A stretch of DNA of 64,000 bases from Oxalobacteraceae bacterium (GTDB lineage Bacteria > Pseudomonadota > Gammaproteobacteria > Burkholderiales > Burkholderiaceae_D): contig JABTBR010000021.1 in the NCBI GenBank assembly GCA_013284265.1, forward strand, positions 1 through 64,000. Reading direction: 5' to 3'. Below are positions 45,616 to 55,059 of the stretch, one piece after another; the first letter of the stretch is position 1; every line of letters begins with the position of its first letter. Below the pieces are notes generated by a model, which saw nothing but the letters and a program-made list of their open reading frames with translations, searched no databases and was not told the DNA's origin. The position numbers were made by a program, and so were the translations under genes.

Positions 45616-46305
45616 ATGAACGTCACTCAAGACCTGTCCTTCCTTTCCCTCATCACCAATGCCCACCTGATCGTGCAACTGATCATGGCGCTGCTGCTCG
45701 GCATCTCGCTGACCAGCTGGAGCTATATCTTCAGCAAGATGTTCGCCGTACGCAGCGCGCGCAAGCAGACCATCGCCTTCGAAAAAACCTTCTGGGCCGG
45801 CGGCAGCCTGCACGCCCTGCACCAGAACGCCGGCAGCAACCGCGCTGAAAATGGCGCACTGGCGCGCATCTTCGAAGCCGGCATGGGCGAGTTCATCAAA
45901 GGTAAGGCCTCCTACGGCAGCCGCGACGCCCTCGACGTCGGCGCCGTACTCGACGGCGCCCGCCGCGCCATGCGCGCCGCCTTCCAGCGCGAGATGGATG
46001 TACTTGAATCGCACCTGGCCTTCCTGGCCTCGGTCGGCTCGGTCTCCCCTTACATTGGTCTGCTGGGCACCGTCTGGGGCATCATGAACGCCTTCCGTGG
46101 CCTGGCCAATGTGCAGCAGGCAACCCTGGCCGCGGTCGCACCCGGCATCGCCGAAGCGCTGATCGCCACCGCCATCGGCCTGTTCGCCGCCATTCCAGCC
46201 GTGGTCGCCTACAACCGTTTTTCGCACGACATCGACCGCCTGGCCATCCGCTTCGAGAGCTTTGTGGAAGAATTCTCGAACATCCTGCAACGGCAGTCGC
46301 GTTAA
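45616..46305 (+). CDS. tolQ: TolQ
   Basis: This 229-aa protein has three membrane segments (about 17-37, 130-155, 170-195), with the conserved GLLGTVWGIMNAF segment in the second and PGIAEALIATAIGLFAAIPAVVAYN in the third. It forms the proton-driven stator with TolR and energises TolA. It is standard length and followed by tolR after 16 bases. Confidence 0.98.
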   Translation: MNVTQDLSFLSLITNAHLIVQLIMALLLGISLTSWSYIFSKMFAVRSARKQTIAFEKTFWAGGSLHALHQNAGSNRAENGALARIFEAGMGEFIKGKASYGSRDALDVGAVLDGARRAMRAAFQREMDVLESHLAFLASVGSVSPYIGLLGTVWGIMNAFRGLANVQQATLAAVAPGIAEALIATAIGLFAAIPAVVAYNRFSHDIDRLAIRFESFVEEFSNILQRQSR

Positions 46306-46321
46306 TTTGGGGAGCGAGATC

Positions 46322-46759
46322 ATGGGATCGTCCTTTAACAGCAGCATGCGCGGCGGCCGGGGCCGCAAGTTCAAGTCCGAGATCAACGTCGTGCCTTACA
46401 TCGACGTGATGCTGGTACTGCTGATCATCTTCATGGTCATGCCCTCGTCCAACAACCCTAGCGTGGTCGACCTGCCGAACGCGGAAAAAACCACCCGTCC
46501 GCCCGACGACTACATCCAGATCGTGCTCAAACCGAATGGCGCGCTGTCGATCGGCATCCAGGGCAAGAACCAGGAAGCGCCGGAAACCGCGCCTAACCGC
46601 GACGCCCTGCTGAAAAAGCTGCGCGTGCTGCACAGCGACAACCCGGACTATCCGGTGCTGATCGCCGGCGACAAGGAAAGCAAGTACGACGACGTGATCC
46701 AGCTGATCTCCGAATCGAAGAAGATGGGCATCAACCGGGTTGGCCTGGCCACCAAGTAA
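46322..46759 (+). CDS. tolR: TolR
   Basis: This 145-aa protein has one N-terminal TM with the key Asp in INVVPYIDVMLVLLIIFMV and a periplasmic domain. It belongs to the ExbD/TolR family. GGAG precedes the ATG closely. TolA follows after 18 bases. Confidence 0.98.
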   Translation: MGSSFNSSMRGGRGRKFKSEINVVPYIDVMLVLLIIFMVMPSSNNPSVVDLPNAEKTTRPPDDYIQIVLKPNGALSIGIQGKNQEAPETAPNRDALLKKLRVLHSDNPDYPVLIAGDKESKYDDVIQLISESKKMGINRVGLATK

Positions 46760-46777
46760 AGCGACATAGTGCACACC

Positions 46778-47692
46778 ATGAATCCGGCAAACGCAGGCGG
46801 CCCCTACAAGGTACCGCGCGCAAACGATGGCTGGCGCTCGCTCGCGCTGGCCGGGGCCATGCACGCCGGCTTGCTGCTGTTCCTGTGGATAGGCGTGAGC
46901 TGGCAGAACAACGACCCGGTCGCGGTGGAAGCCGAAGTCTGGGACATGAAGGTGCAAAGCGCCGCGCCGCCGCCCGCCCCTGCCCCGGAACCCACGCCGG
47001 AGCCGGAACCGACGCCCGCCGTGAAGCCGCCGCCACCGGTCGCGCCGCCGGTGGAAGCGCCGCCGACGCCGAAGGAGCCGGACATCAAGCTGGAACGCCT
47101 GAAAGCCAAGCTCAAGGCCGAGAAGGAAAAGCAGGAAGCGCAGAAGGAAGAGCGCCTGAAGAAACTGGCCGACGAGAAACAGGCCAAGCTGGACGCGAAG
47201 AAACTCGCCGAGCAAAAACTGAAGGACGAGAAGGCCGAGAAAGAACAGACGGAAAAAGACAAGAAGGATCTGGCCGACAAGAAGCTGCAAGCGGAAAAAC
47301 TGGCCAAGGCCAAGGAAAAAGCCGCCGCCGAGAAAGCGCGCGCCGCCGAAATGAGCCGCATCACCGGCGCGGTAGGCAATGGCAGCAGCGGCACCGCCGC
47401 CAAGTCCACCGCCCCGCGCTCGGACGCCAGCTATGAGGCGGCGATCCGCGCCAAGATCAAGAGCAATCTGGTCTGGAGCGGCACCGACGACACGCTCAGC
47501 GCCACCTTCAAGATTACCCAGTTGCCGACGGGGGAAATTATCGGCGTACGCAAGACCAAAAGCAGCGGTGCGGCAGCATATGACAGCGCAGTGGAGAATG
47601 CGATCTCGAAGTCCTCGCCCTTGCCGAAGAAAAAAGACGGTACGGTGGAGCGGGAATTTGTTGCTGATTTCAATATGAAAGATTTGCACTGA
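46778..47692 (+). CDS. tolA: TolA
   Basis: This 304-aa protein has an N-terminal TM (about 19-40), a Pro/Glu stretch ([11 protein letters not shown] type), a long Lys/Glu/Ala coiled coil (about 105-190) and a C-terminal globular domain. It spans the periplasm and links TolQR to Pal. A GTG at 46769 would add three residues; the ATG at 46778 is taken. The next gene tolB starts 1 base after its stop. Confidence 0.95.
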   Translation: MNPANAGGPYKVPRANDGWRSLALAGAMHAGLLLFLWIGVSWQNNDPVAVEAEVWDMKVQSAAPPPAPAPEPTPEPEPTPAVKPPPPVAPPVEAPPTPKEPDIKLERLKAKLKAEKEKQEAQKEERLKKLADEKQAKLDAKKLAEQKLKDEKAEKEQTEKDKKDLADKKLQAEKLAKAKEKAAAEKARAAEMSRITGAVGNGSSGTAAKSTAPRSDASYEAAIRAKIKSNLVWSGTDDTLSATFKITQLPTGEIIGVRKTKSSGAAAYDSAVENAISKSSPLPKKKDGTVEREFVADFNMKDLH

Positions 47693-47693
47693 T

Positions 47694-48959
47694 ATGAAAA
47701 AACTGAACCAGATCGTCTTCTACGCCACCCTGGCGCTGAGCGCCGGCGCCGCCCAGGCCCAGATGCGGATCGAGATTTCCGGCGTCGGCAGCAACCAGAT
47801 TCCGGTGGCCGTGGCCGCCTTCGCCGATGAATCCGTCGCCCCCCAGCAGATTTCCGCCATCATCAAGGCCGACCTGGAGCGCAGCGGCGCCTTCAAGATC
47901 ATCGACGCCGGCACCATCAGCGACGTCAACAACATCGACTACAGCGCCTGGAAGGCGCGCGGCGCCGACGCACTGGTCGTGGGCACCGTCGCGCAGCTGG
48001 CCGACGGCCGCTTCGACGTGCGCTACAAGCTGCTCGACACCGTCAAGAGCAGCAAGCTGTCCCAGCTCGACCAGGCGCTGGCGCCCCAGTTCACCCGCCT
48101 GTCGGCCCACAAGATCGCCGACGACGTCTACCTGAAGCTGACCGGCACCCGTGGCGCCTTCGCCACCCGCATCGCCTACGTGACCCAGGAAGGCCGCAAC
48201 TACCGCCTGGAAGTGGCCGACGCCGACGGCGAAGGCGTGCAGGTCGCGCTGCGCTCGAACGAACCGATCATCTCGCCATCGTGGTCGCCGGACGGCACCA
48301 AGGTCGCCTACGTCTCCTTCGAGCAGAAAAAACCCGTGGTCTATGTGCAGAACCTGGTGACGCGCGCGCGCACCGTGGTGGCCAATGAAAAAGGCAGCAA
48401 TTCGGCACCTTCGTGGTCGCCGGACGGCAGCAAGCTGGCCGTGGCCCTGTCCAAGGATGGCCACACCCAGGTCTACACCGTCAACGCCGACGGCTCCAGC
48501 CTGCGCCGCGTCTCCAACAGCGCCGGCATCGACACCGAGCCGCAATTCTCGGCCGACGGCCAGAGCATCTACTTCACCAGCGACCGCAGCGGCGGCCCGC
48601 AGATCTACCGCATGGGTAGCGGCGGCGGCGAAGCCAAGCGCGTCACCTTCGGCGGCGCCTACAACATCAGCCCGCGCATCGCCTCCGACGGCAAGACCCT
48701 GGCCTTCATTTCCCGCCGCGACGGCAACTTCCAGCTGTATGCGCTGGACCTGGCCAGCGGCCAGGAAGTGCGCCTGTCCGACACCACCAGCGACGAGTCG
48801 CCAAGTTTCTCGCCGAACGGCAAATACATCATGTACGCCACCGAATCGGGCCGCCGCAAGTCGCTGGCCATCGTCTCGGTGGACGGCCGCATCAAACAAC
48901 GCCTGACTACTCAGGCGGGCAATATCAAGGAGCCCACCTGGGGTCCTTTCATGCAGTAA
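47694..48959 (+). CDS. tolB: TolB
   Basis: This 421-aa periplasmic protein has a signal peptide ([19 protein letters not shown]), an N-terminal alpha/beta domain and a C-terminal six-bladed beta-propeller with repeated [14 protein letters not shown] type blades. It binds Pal and drives outer-membrane constriction. Pal follows after 41 bases. Confidence 0.98.
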   Translation: MKKLNQIVFYATLALSAGAAQAQMRIEISGVGSNQIPVAVAAFADESVAPQQISAIIKADLERSGAFKIIDAGTISDVNNIDYSAWKARGADALVVGTVAQLADGRFDVRYKLLDTVKSSKLSQLDQALAPQFTRLSAHKIADDVYLKLTGTRGAFATRIAYVTQEGRNYRLEVADADGEGVQVALRSNEPIISPSWSPDGTKVAYVSFEQKKPVVYVQNLVTRARTVVANEKGSNSAPSWSPDGSKLAVALSKDGHTQVYTVNADGSSLRRVSNSAGIDTEPQFSADGQSIYFTSDRSGGPQIYRMGSGGGEAKRVTFGGAYNISPRIASDGKTLAFISRRDGNFQLYALDLASGQEVRLSDTTSDESPSFSPNGKYIMYATESGRRKSLAIVSVDGRIKQRLTTQAGNIKEPTWGPFMQ

Positions 48960-49000
48960 AAAAGCAGTAAAATTCACAGTCCACAACCAGGAGAGTCAAC

Positions 49001-49528
49001 ATGCGTAAACTGAGCAGCTTAGCTTTTGTCATTACCACCGCAGCCATTCTGTCTGCTTGCAGCACCCCAGTGAAACTGGCCGAACCAGCTCCTGTGGTTG
49101 AAAAACCAGTGGGCAAGCCAGCCGCCGTGGCCGACACCCGCACCGTCGCCCCGGTCGAAACCAAATCGATCGATCCACTGGACGATCCAAAAGGCGTACT
49201 GGCAGCGCGCAGCGTCTACTTCGACTTCAACAGCTATGTTGTGCGTGACGACGGCAAATCGGTGGTGGAAAACCACTCCGGCTACCTGACTAAAAACAAA
49301 AACCGCTCGATCCTGATCCAAGGTAACACCGATGAACGCGGCGGCGCCGAGTACAACCTGGCACTGGGCCAGAAGCGTGCGGAAGCCGTGCGTAAAGCGA
49401 TGACCACCCTGGGCGTGCCAGAGTCGCAGATCGAAGCCGTATCGCTGGGTAAAGAAAAACCAAAAGCCACCGGCAGCAACGAAGAAGCATGGGCGCAAAA
49501 CCGTCGTGCAGACATCGTCTACAAGTAA
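49001..49528 (+). CDS. pal: Peptidoglycan-associated lipoprotein Pal
   Basis: This 175-aa lipoprotein has the lipobox ILSACS (Cys about residue 20), an Ala/Pro linker and an OmpA-like domain (VYFDFNSYVV, QGNTDERGGAEYNLALGQKRAEAV). It anchors the outer membrane to peptidoglycan. GGAG precedes the start. A good terminator follows downstream. Confidence 0.98.
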   Translation: MRKLSSLAFVITTAAILSACSTPVKLAEPAPVVEKPVGKPAAVADTRTVAPVETKSIDPLDDPKGVLAARSVYFDFNSYVVRDDGKSVVENHSGYLTKNKNRSILIQGNTDERGGAEYNLALGQKRAEAVRKAMTTLGVPESQIEAVSLGKEKPKATGSNEEAWAQNRRADIVYK

Positions 49529-49563
49529 TTTGCACTTCCCAAGTGCCGGGTCACAGGCATAAT

Positions 49564-49609
49564 ACGGGGCGGCGCGCGGATCAATCCGCGCCCTGCCCCG
49601 TTTTTTTTG
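49564..49609 (+). terminator. Terminator after pal
   Basis: ACGGGGC (49564-49570) and GCCCCGT (49595-49601) enclose an inner GC-rich stem; eight T follow. cpoB starts beyond it, so read-through or its own promoter is needed. Confidence 0.85.
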
Positions 49610-49673
49610 CCGATATTTTTGTACGATCCGTTTGCCCGATCCGACAGCACGATCCGAATTGAAAGCGCCCGAC

Positions 49674-50429
49674 ATGACACTATTCTCCCCTTCCCGCCTG
49701 GCTGCCGCCCTGCTGGCCGCGAGCGCCCTGCTGCCGCTGCACGCCTCCGCCGCCCTGTTTGACGACGACGAAGCGCGCAAAGCCATCCTCGACCTGCGCG
49801 CCAAGGTCGAATCGATCCGCCTGGACCTGCAAAACCGCATCGACGTCAAGGCCGACAAGTCCAGCACGCTCGACCTGGTCAACCAGAACGAACTGACCAT
49901 GCAGGAAATCAACAAGCTGCGCGGCCAGGTCGAAGTACTGGCCAATGAATTGTCGAATGCCCAGAAGCGCCAGAAAGATTTTTACGTCGACCTCGACAAC
50001 CGCCTGCGCAAGCTCGAACCGCGCGAAGTCAACATCGACGGCAAGGCCGCCTCGGTCGACCCTTCCGAGCAGAAATCGTATGACGCCGCGCTGGCCGTGT
50101 TCAAGTCCGGCGACTACAAGGCCGCCGCCACCGCGCTGCAAGACTTCGTGCGCATGCACCCCGAGTCCGGCTACGCCGCCAACGCCCAATACTGGCTGGG
50201 CAACGCCTACTACGCCCAGCGCGACTGCAAGAGCGCCATCGCAGCCCAGCTGGTGGTCCTGAAATCCTACCCGGACAGCCCGAAAGCGGCCGACGCCATG
50301 CTCAACATCGCCAGCTGCCAGACCGAGCTGAAGGACAAAGCCGCCAAGAAGACGCTGCAGGACCTGATCAAGCAATACCCCGACTCCACCGCCGCCGCGA
50401 CCGCCAAAGAGCGCCTGGGCGCCAAATAA
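49674..50429 (+). CDS. cpoB: Cell division coordinator CpoB/YbgF
   Basis: This 251-aa protein has a signal peptide (LLAASALLPLHASAA), an N-terminal coiled coil (about 30-100) and C-terminal TPR repeats (YDAALAVFKSGDYKAAATAL, GYAANAQYWLGNAYY). It binds TolA and coordinates peptidoglycan synthesis with Tol-Pal constriction. It is the last gene of the cluster. The start was chosen by its signal peptide. Confidence 0.95.
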   Translation: MTLFSPSRLAAALLAASALLPLHASAALFDDDEARKAILDLRAKVESIRLDLQNRIDVKADKSSTLDLVNQNELTMQEINKLRGQVEVLANELSNAQKRQKDFYVDLDNRLRKLEPREVNIDGKAASVDPSEQKSYDAALAVFKSGDYKAAATALQDFVRMHPESGYAANAQYWLGNAYYAQRDCKSAIAAQLVVLKSYPDSPKAADAMLNIASCQTELKDKAAKKTLQDLIKQYPDSTAAATAKERLGAK

Positions 50430-50523
50430 GCCCCCTGGCGGGGACGTCACGCCCCCGTCAGCCCGCAACACCGAGCAAGGGTTCGCCCGCAGCTTCACAA
50501 CAAGTCACCTGCGGCTTCACAAC

Positions 50524-50570
50524 GGGGTCAGACCCTGCGGGTCTGACCCCAGCCCTTCGCCCTGGGTTTA
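50524..50570 (-). repeat. Dispersed palindromic repeat, copy 5 (partial)
   Basis: GGGGTCAGACCC with its inverse, then AGCCCTTCGCCCTGGGTTTA. It lacks the left outer arm, and its orientation resembles copies 3 and 4. It is 94 bases after the cpoB stop. Confidence 0.7.
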
Positions 50571-50648
50571 TGCTTGGTTTTGCGCCTTGGGTTTGCCGAT
50601 TTGCAGGTTTAAAACCCGCCCGCCGCACAAACAATGTCCGTAGAGCAT

Positions 50649-50677
50649 TTGACAGTCCAGCCAGTTCCCCCTATAAT
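50649..50677 (+). promoter_or_regulatory. Sigma-70 promoter of tRNA-Lys
   Basis: TTGACA (50649-50654) and TATAAT (50672-50677) are both perfect consensus hexamers with a 17-base spacer. They lie 15 bases before the tRNA. It drives the first two tRNA-Lys copies. Confidence 0.88.
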
Positions 50678-50691
50678 CTCGCTTCTTTCGG

Positions 50692-50767
50692 GGGTCGTTA
50701 GCTCAGCTGGTAGAGCAGCGGACTTTTAATCCGTTGGTCGCAGGTTCGAATCCCGCACGGCCTACCA
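50692..50767 (+). tRNA. tRNA-Lys (UUU), copy 1
   Basis: 76 nt with encoded CCA, anticodon loop CTTTTAA, T-loop TTCGAAT. Its D-loop and anticodon match known tRNA-Lys. Identical to copies 2 and 3. Confidence 0.98.
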
Positions 50768-50833
50768 CCGAATAGAAGCAGTAAAAAGAAGGACTTACGT
50801 TGTTGTGGTTCTTTTTGCAGTAAAGCAGTCCTT

Positions 50834-50909
50834 GGGTCGTTAGCTCAGCTGGTAGAGCAGCGGACTTTTAATCCGTTGGTCGCAGGTTCGAATCCCGCAC
50901 GGCCTACCA
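50834..50909 (+). tRNA. tRNA-Lys (UUU), copy 2
   Basis: Identical 76-nt copy, 66 bases after copy 1 and apparently cotranscribed. The island starts immediately after its CCA end. Confidence 0.98.
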
Positions 50910-50922
50910 AGAATTCTCAGAA

Positions 50923-50955
50923 AAGCCCACGAATTTCGGTTCGTGGGCTTTTTTG
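50923..50955 (+). terminator. Terminator after tRNA-Lys copies
   Basis: AAGCCCACGAA pairs with TTCGTGGGCTT (50923-50950) followed by T-rich sequence. Confidence 0.85.
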
Positions 50956-51005
50956 TTCTCTGGTCCATTTCTGGTCCCTCCTCTCCTATCTCTTCGCATG
51001 TGGCC

Positions 51006-51051
51006 GGTGTAGATTACCATCTGGGGGATACAAGGAGGCGAAATGAAACCA
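51006..51051. repeat. Imperfect direct repeat, left copy
   Basis: The segment GGTGTA...TCTGGGGGATA...GGAGG...AAACC resembles 55196-55242 (about 70% alike by eye). The two flank the hydrolase-HEPN-Shedu block. It may mark an older insertion boundary. Confidence 0.4.
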
Positions 51052-51109
51052 GCGACACGCCCACCTGCGCGAAGCAGACGGTACTGACCGCTCCTTATTG
51101 TCCGCGTAA

Positions 51110-52285
51110 TTACTGCACCGCAACCTTGATCGGATTCTTGGTTTCGCACCTCAGACGATCTGGTAGTGCACCAGCTTGAGGCCTCCCAACTGTCCAAAAT
51201 CCATTTTCATACTTCCAGAGCGGAGCAGGTCTACGGGGTACATTGAGATACAGCAGACTCTTGATATCGATCAAGACGGGAAGCGCCTCCGCGAAATAAG
51301 CATGAGCCGGAATATCATCGGGGACAAGCGATACAACATTATCGATCCCAGGGATAATTACCTGTGGCGAATCGCCGCATCCAACACGGGGATATTGATG
51401 GACGATATCCGATGCATGCACGGCATAGTCATACGGAGAAAGGTAAACGGTAGTATTGCTAGCTACTTTAAGGTAACTTGGTGCCAGCTGTGCGAATAGG
51501 TCACGATCAACGTCCGCCGCTGCCAAAATGACCTGTCCAAACTTCATACGTTGCTGATCCGATACGCTAACAAGACTAGCTGCGACCGTACGGAGGAAAG
51601 CGCGATTTCCCATGCTATGGACAATGACATGAACTTTTCGCGGTCCCGCGCCCTCCATCACGGAACTGAGAAAAGCACGTAAGTAGACTTCGCTAGCGTC
51701 CACTGTTGCCTCATCGACGGTATACTCTTTAATGGAATTACGAGCAGCCCACGAAAAGAGCATCATACTATTTTGTGGTATTTCCAAGTCAGCACCAATT
51801 TGGGCGGCGCGAATGGCGGCGTCATCAAATGAATTATTGAACCCATGGATAAAAACAACGACAAAATCATCCTGTGGATGTCGTTCCGCTTTAATTCCGC
51901 TGCGCATAACCTTCACAAACTGAACAGAACCTGACATTGCTTCAACTCTATTCACATTAAGTCGCGTATCGTTTTGCCATGGCCAAAAGGGGCTTTCTCC
52001 TGTCGATCCGGTTATATGTCCTTTGGGAATCCGAACCCAGACTCGACCATAATTAACTTGTGAATCACGCTGAGATGAATAGTTGCTTCCAGTTGCCTTG
52101 CGAGTGGTACCAAACAAAACAGGGTAAAGGCGATCCTCTGTTGTGGGCTCGGGCGAAACTGTGATGGGTAAACTGGCACGAATTCCCGTAACCATCACCG
52201 CATCTTCACTAGGCTTGAAAATCCCCGCGCAACCCACCATTAGCAAAGAAAAGAATATAACCAATAATTTCCTTACCTCAGACAT
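51110..52285 (-). CDS. Lipoprotein alpha/beta hydrolase (DUF900 type)
   Basis: This 391-aa protein has a lipoprotein signal (LLVIFFSLLMVGCAG; Cys about 19), a VVFIHGFNNSFDDAA oxyanion-type block near 145, and VIVHSMGN, the GXSXG-like nucleophile motif (HSMGN) near 222. It belongs to the DUF900 family of serine hydrolases and is likely envelope-bound. The ATG at 52285 gives a good signal peptide; further upstream is unlikely. Codon use is AT-rich like its neighbours. It is transcribed with the HEPN-like gene (69-base gap). Role in the island unknown. Confidence 0.85.
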   Translation of the reverse strand: MSEVRKLLVIFFSLLMVGCAGIFKPSEDAVMVTGIRASLPITVSPEPTTEDRLYPVLFGTTRKATGSNYSSQRDSQVNYGRVWVRIPKGHITGSTGESPFWPWQNDTRLNVNRVEAMSGSVQFVKVMRSGIKAERHPQDDFVVVFIHGFNNSFDDAAIRAAQIGADLEIPQNSMMLFSWAARNSIKEYTVDEATVDASEVYLRAFLSSVMEGAGPRKVHVIVHSMGNRAFLRTVAASLVSVSDQQRMKFGQVILAAADVDRDLFAQLAPSYLKVASNTTVYLSPYDYAVHASDIVHQYPRVGCGDSPQVIIPGIDNVVSLVPDDIPAHAYFAEALPVLIDIKSLLYLNVPRRPAPLWKYENGFWTVGRPQAGALPDRLRCETKNPIKVAVQ

Positions 52286-52354
52286 GATAGCCCCCAATTT
52301 ATTGACTTCTTTTATTTTCTTTCGCCCCACCAAATAACCCAATAACACTCAGCA

Positions 52355-53785
52355 TTAACTCCAATTAATATGATTCTTTGTGAGCTCCTTATAATTGGAA
52401 TCAATGTGAATCTTATGCAGTATATTTGAATTAGTCTTCAAGTATTTGAGGATTTCTTTAATCCTGTCGCTTATCACATTTTTCTCGACTATATGAATAG
52501 TATTCACCATGTTGTTTTGACAAATCTTATTGTCAAGCATTCCCCGCACCTCATTGGAATGCATGGCTAAGAGCAGCAAGATAACGTTTTGATCACCAAG
52601 CATTGAGAAGAATTTATCATACAATGGCTTACCTGCTGGAGATACTCCCTCGCAATATGGAATCCCTTTACCGACCCTGCAAATCAAAACCGTCTTTATG
52701 ATTTTTTGGGCACGCTCTAGAGGTATATCTTTCTCACTGGCGATATACGATAGGATATGCCGCATGTGCGGTGATTCATTGTAATAGTTATCCCAACTGT
52801 AACGTGCATCTAATAAATTATCAGCATGGCCATCCAATTCGATAATTCTCGACTCCAGCGACTTATATTTATTCCCTCCGCAAAAATCAAAGAACTCACT
52901 ACCTAGCTGATACTTATCATGGTAAAGATTGTTCTTATAACCATCAATTGCCACGCCTAGCTTATACTTGACATCCTCACTTGCCTTGTTCCAGATATGT
53001 GGCGAAACAAGCGAGATATTTTTTCTTACGATTGCATCCGTCTTATCGGATACATAAACACCAAATATACTATTAAGTAGATTATCTGTGTTTTGCAACG
53101 AGAGTTCAGCAAGTGGCTTCTCCATGCTCTTGACAGCAGCTGGATCAAGCACTATTGCAGATTTCTTGAGATTATCAATGAATGCACGAATCTGAATTGC
53201 GGACTCAGATGGTTGATCATTCAATACGTCAGATACGCAGGTTTGCAACCAACCTAAGAGCTCAAACGCATTAATTGAATAAGAATTTGGGTGCGATGCG
53301 CCAATATCATTTCGCATCGTCAGAATGTGCATCAATTTTGTGTAGACAATATCGGAAATCAACTCCAGTTTTCGGCAAGTGTTAATAAGAGTATTGTCCT
53401 TTAGCCCCGCCAAATCCTCTTCGGTTTGATACAAATCTCGGCGAGAACCTCCAGTAGCCGCATCAAAAAACATATCTAGACCATATACTACCGCTTTTTT
53501 CCTTAAGGTTAGTACAACTTCATTCCAAATATAATTAAGTGAAGCGTCGAATAATCCGATAGCTGCGCCAGCGACAAACTTCGAAAGGTAGCGGGCATCT
53601 TGTCGTGTCTTGGGATCAAGCGATTGAACGAAGGCGGGAAGGTTGGCTTCAATCTTCTGGCGCTCAGGTAGAGAAGCAATGATGTTTTCGGTTGGTAGAC
53701 CTAGATATGACAGATACTCTTCGAAGCGCGTGGTATCCGCAGTAGTTAAGGAATTGGATTGCTGCGCAGCAATGGCATTTGACAT
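52355..53785 (-). CDS. HEPN-like protein next to Shedu
   Basis: This 476-aa protein has no family that I recognise with certainty. The clear feature is RNDIGASH (residues 158-165): Arg followed by a polar residue and six residues to His, which is the RX4-6H signature of HEPN RNases. The surrounding helices (VYTKLMHILTM and SYSINAFELLGWL) fit a HEPN bundle. The rest is helical, with no membrane segment. It starts 35 bases after the Shedu gene and has an AGGG ribosome site. It is the most AT-rich gene in the window, suggesting transfer. Likely an RNase toxin or effector cooperating with Shedu; this is inference. Confidence 0.6.
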   Translation of the reverse strand: MSNAIAAQQSNSLTTADTTRFEEYLSYLGLPTENIIASLPERQKIEANLPAFVQSLDPKTRQDARYLSKFVAGAAIGLFDASLNYIWNEVVLTLRKKAVVYGLDMFFDAATGGSRRDLYQTEEDLAGLKDNTLINTCRKLELISDIVYTKLMHILTMRNDIGASHPNSYSINAFELLGWLQTCVSDVLNDQPSESAIQIRAFIDNLKKSAIVLDPAAVKSMEKPLAELSLQNTDNLLNSIFGVYVSDKTDAIVRKNISLVSPHIWNKASEDVKYKLGVAIDGYKNNLYHDKYQLGSEFFDFCGGNKYKSLESRIIELDGHADNLLDARYSWDNYYNESPHMRHILSYIASEKDIPLERAQKIIKTVLICRVGKGIPYCEGVSPAGKPLYDKFFSMLGDQNVILLLLAMHSNEVRGMLDNKICQNNMVNTIHIVEKNVISDRIKEILKYLKTNSNILHKIHIDSNYKELTKNHINWS

Positions 53786-53820
53786 ATTATAGCCCTGTGT
53801 GAAATATTTAAATAATTAAA

Positions 53821-55059
53821 CTAAAAACCAGCTTTAAACTGTTGAATTACATTCTTCAATCGTCGCAATAGATCATCATATGTTACGACATCAACGATAT
53901 TCTTATTTTGTCGGCGATAAACTTCAAAATCTCGCCGCTGGGCATCAGTCATTTCATGGTCACGCCCCATAATAACAATACCGCACGGATTGGTAATCTT
54001 TATTTGCAGCCCTGGCGGTAATCGATCTATATACTTCTTGGTTAGATAGGTTTCCCCAACGCTTCCCCATCGTCCTAGATGGAAGATATATTTCTCAACC
54101 TGCATTATCGAACCTGAAAGTTCTCGTAGTGGAATGTGATTTCCCCTATAAAGTGATTCAGTCATCACGCATTTGCGAAACGGCTGCTTGATTTCAATGA
54201 CATCCACATTCCCCGCAGCATCTACGAGCATAATGTCAATTTGCTTATCTGTATTGTTTCCAACGTCCTTGAGCGGAACCGATTTAAATGCTGCGATGTA
54301 CTTGGAGTTTAATAACCTGACTATCTCCAAAATTTTCTCTTGCCAAACGGGCTCGGTATAGCCGTCTTCAGAACGAAGCATATCTTCCAACTGAGATGAC
54401 AAGAACTCAAACTTCGCAATTTCCGCCTCGCGAAATCGTTGAATGTAACTCACCGACCGAGCTTTGACACGCTTCGCCACGTATTGACGAAGTAATGCTT
54501 CACCGTCAACTTGTGCATCAGTATATTGACGAAGAATCGCGCCAACTCTAGCGATAACATACCGCTTAAGCTCGTAGCCGGTAGGAAACTGCTGGACGAG
54601 CCGCTCATACTCAATAAGAGGAATGGAATCAGGGGCGTTACCACCGATTACAATGCGACTGGGCATCAGCTTTGCAGCCACACCTAGAATCGAAGTCTTC
54701 GCTTCTGTACTAAACCATTTCCAAGTCGGGCTAGCATCCCGTGCAATCAACACAGGCATTCCAACGCGCAAGATCATTGGATCAAATACGAAATAGTTAT
54801 CGACTGCGGTAGCGACTTTAAATCGCATAACACGATCATCCATCCAAGGCAGATCACCGTCGTCAGCCTCGGATCTTGCATCAAGCTCATCCTGATAAAC
54901 TTGCGCAAAATTGGCCTGCGTCAAATGATACGTGCCCTTAATAAAGAGCTCCTCACCTTGGCTGAACTTAGTATGAACCCAAGAGTCATCATCTCTCGGG
55001 CGATAAATCAAGTGAAGCTCATCTCCTAAAGCTTCAAATTCGACAGCCAATTTACTCAT
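53821..55059 (-). CDS. Shedu anti-phage nuclease (SduA, DUF4263)
   Basis: This 412-aa protein has a C-terminal PD-(D/E)xK nuclease domain typical of Shedu. Asp about 275 lies in KQIDIMLVDAAG, and the ExK pair about 288-290 is in VDVIEIKQPF. The preceding helix QEKILEIVRLLNSKYIAAF and the ending INITNPCGIVIMGR-like and DVVTYDDLL parts fit the family. The N-terminal 215 residues are a variable sensor-like region. Shedu proteins block phage as single-gene systems. A TTG three codons upstream could be an alternative start; ATG at 55059 is taken. The HEPN-like gene follows. Confidence 0.85.
   Translation of the reverse strand: MSKLAVEFEALGDELHLIYRPRDDDSWVHTKFSQGEELFIKGTYHLTQANFAQVYQDELDARSEADDGDLPWMDDRVMRFKVATAVDNYFVFDPMILRVGMPVLIARDASPTWKWFSTEAKTSILGVAAKLMPSRIVIGGNAPDSIPLIEYERLVQQFPTGYELKRYVIARVGAILRQYTDAQVDGEALLRQYVAKRVKARSVSYIQRFREAEIAKFEFLSSQLEDMLRSEDGYTEPVWQEKILEIVRLLNSKYIAAFKSVPLKDVGNNTDKQIDIMLVDAAGNVDVIEIKQPFRKCVMTESLYRGNHIPLRELSGSIMQVEKYIFHLGRWGSVGETYLTKKYIDRLPPGLQIKITNPCGIVIMGRDHEMTDAQRRDFEVYRRQNKNIVDVVTYDDLLRRLKNVIQQFKAGF

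Noticed and set aside
50904-51197. Minus-strand ORF of 97 aa after the tRNA-Lys pair
   Set aside because: It is the reverse reading of the terminator and a repeat, overlaps the hydrolase end, and has no domain.
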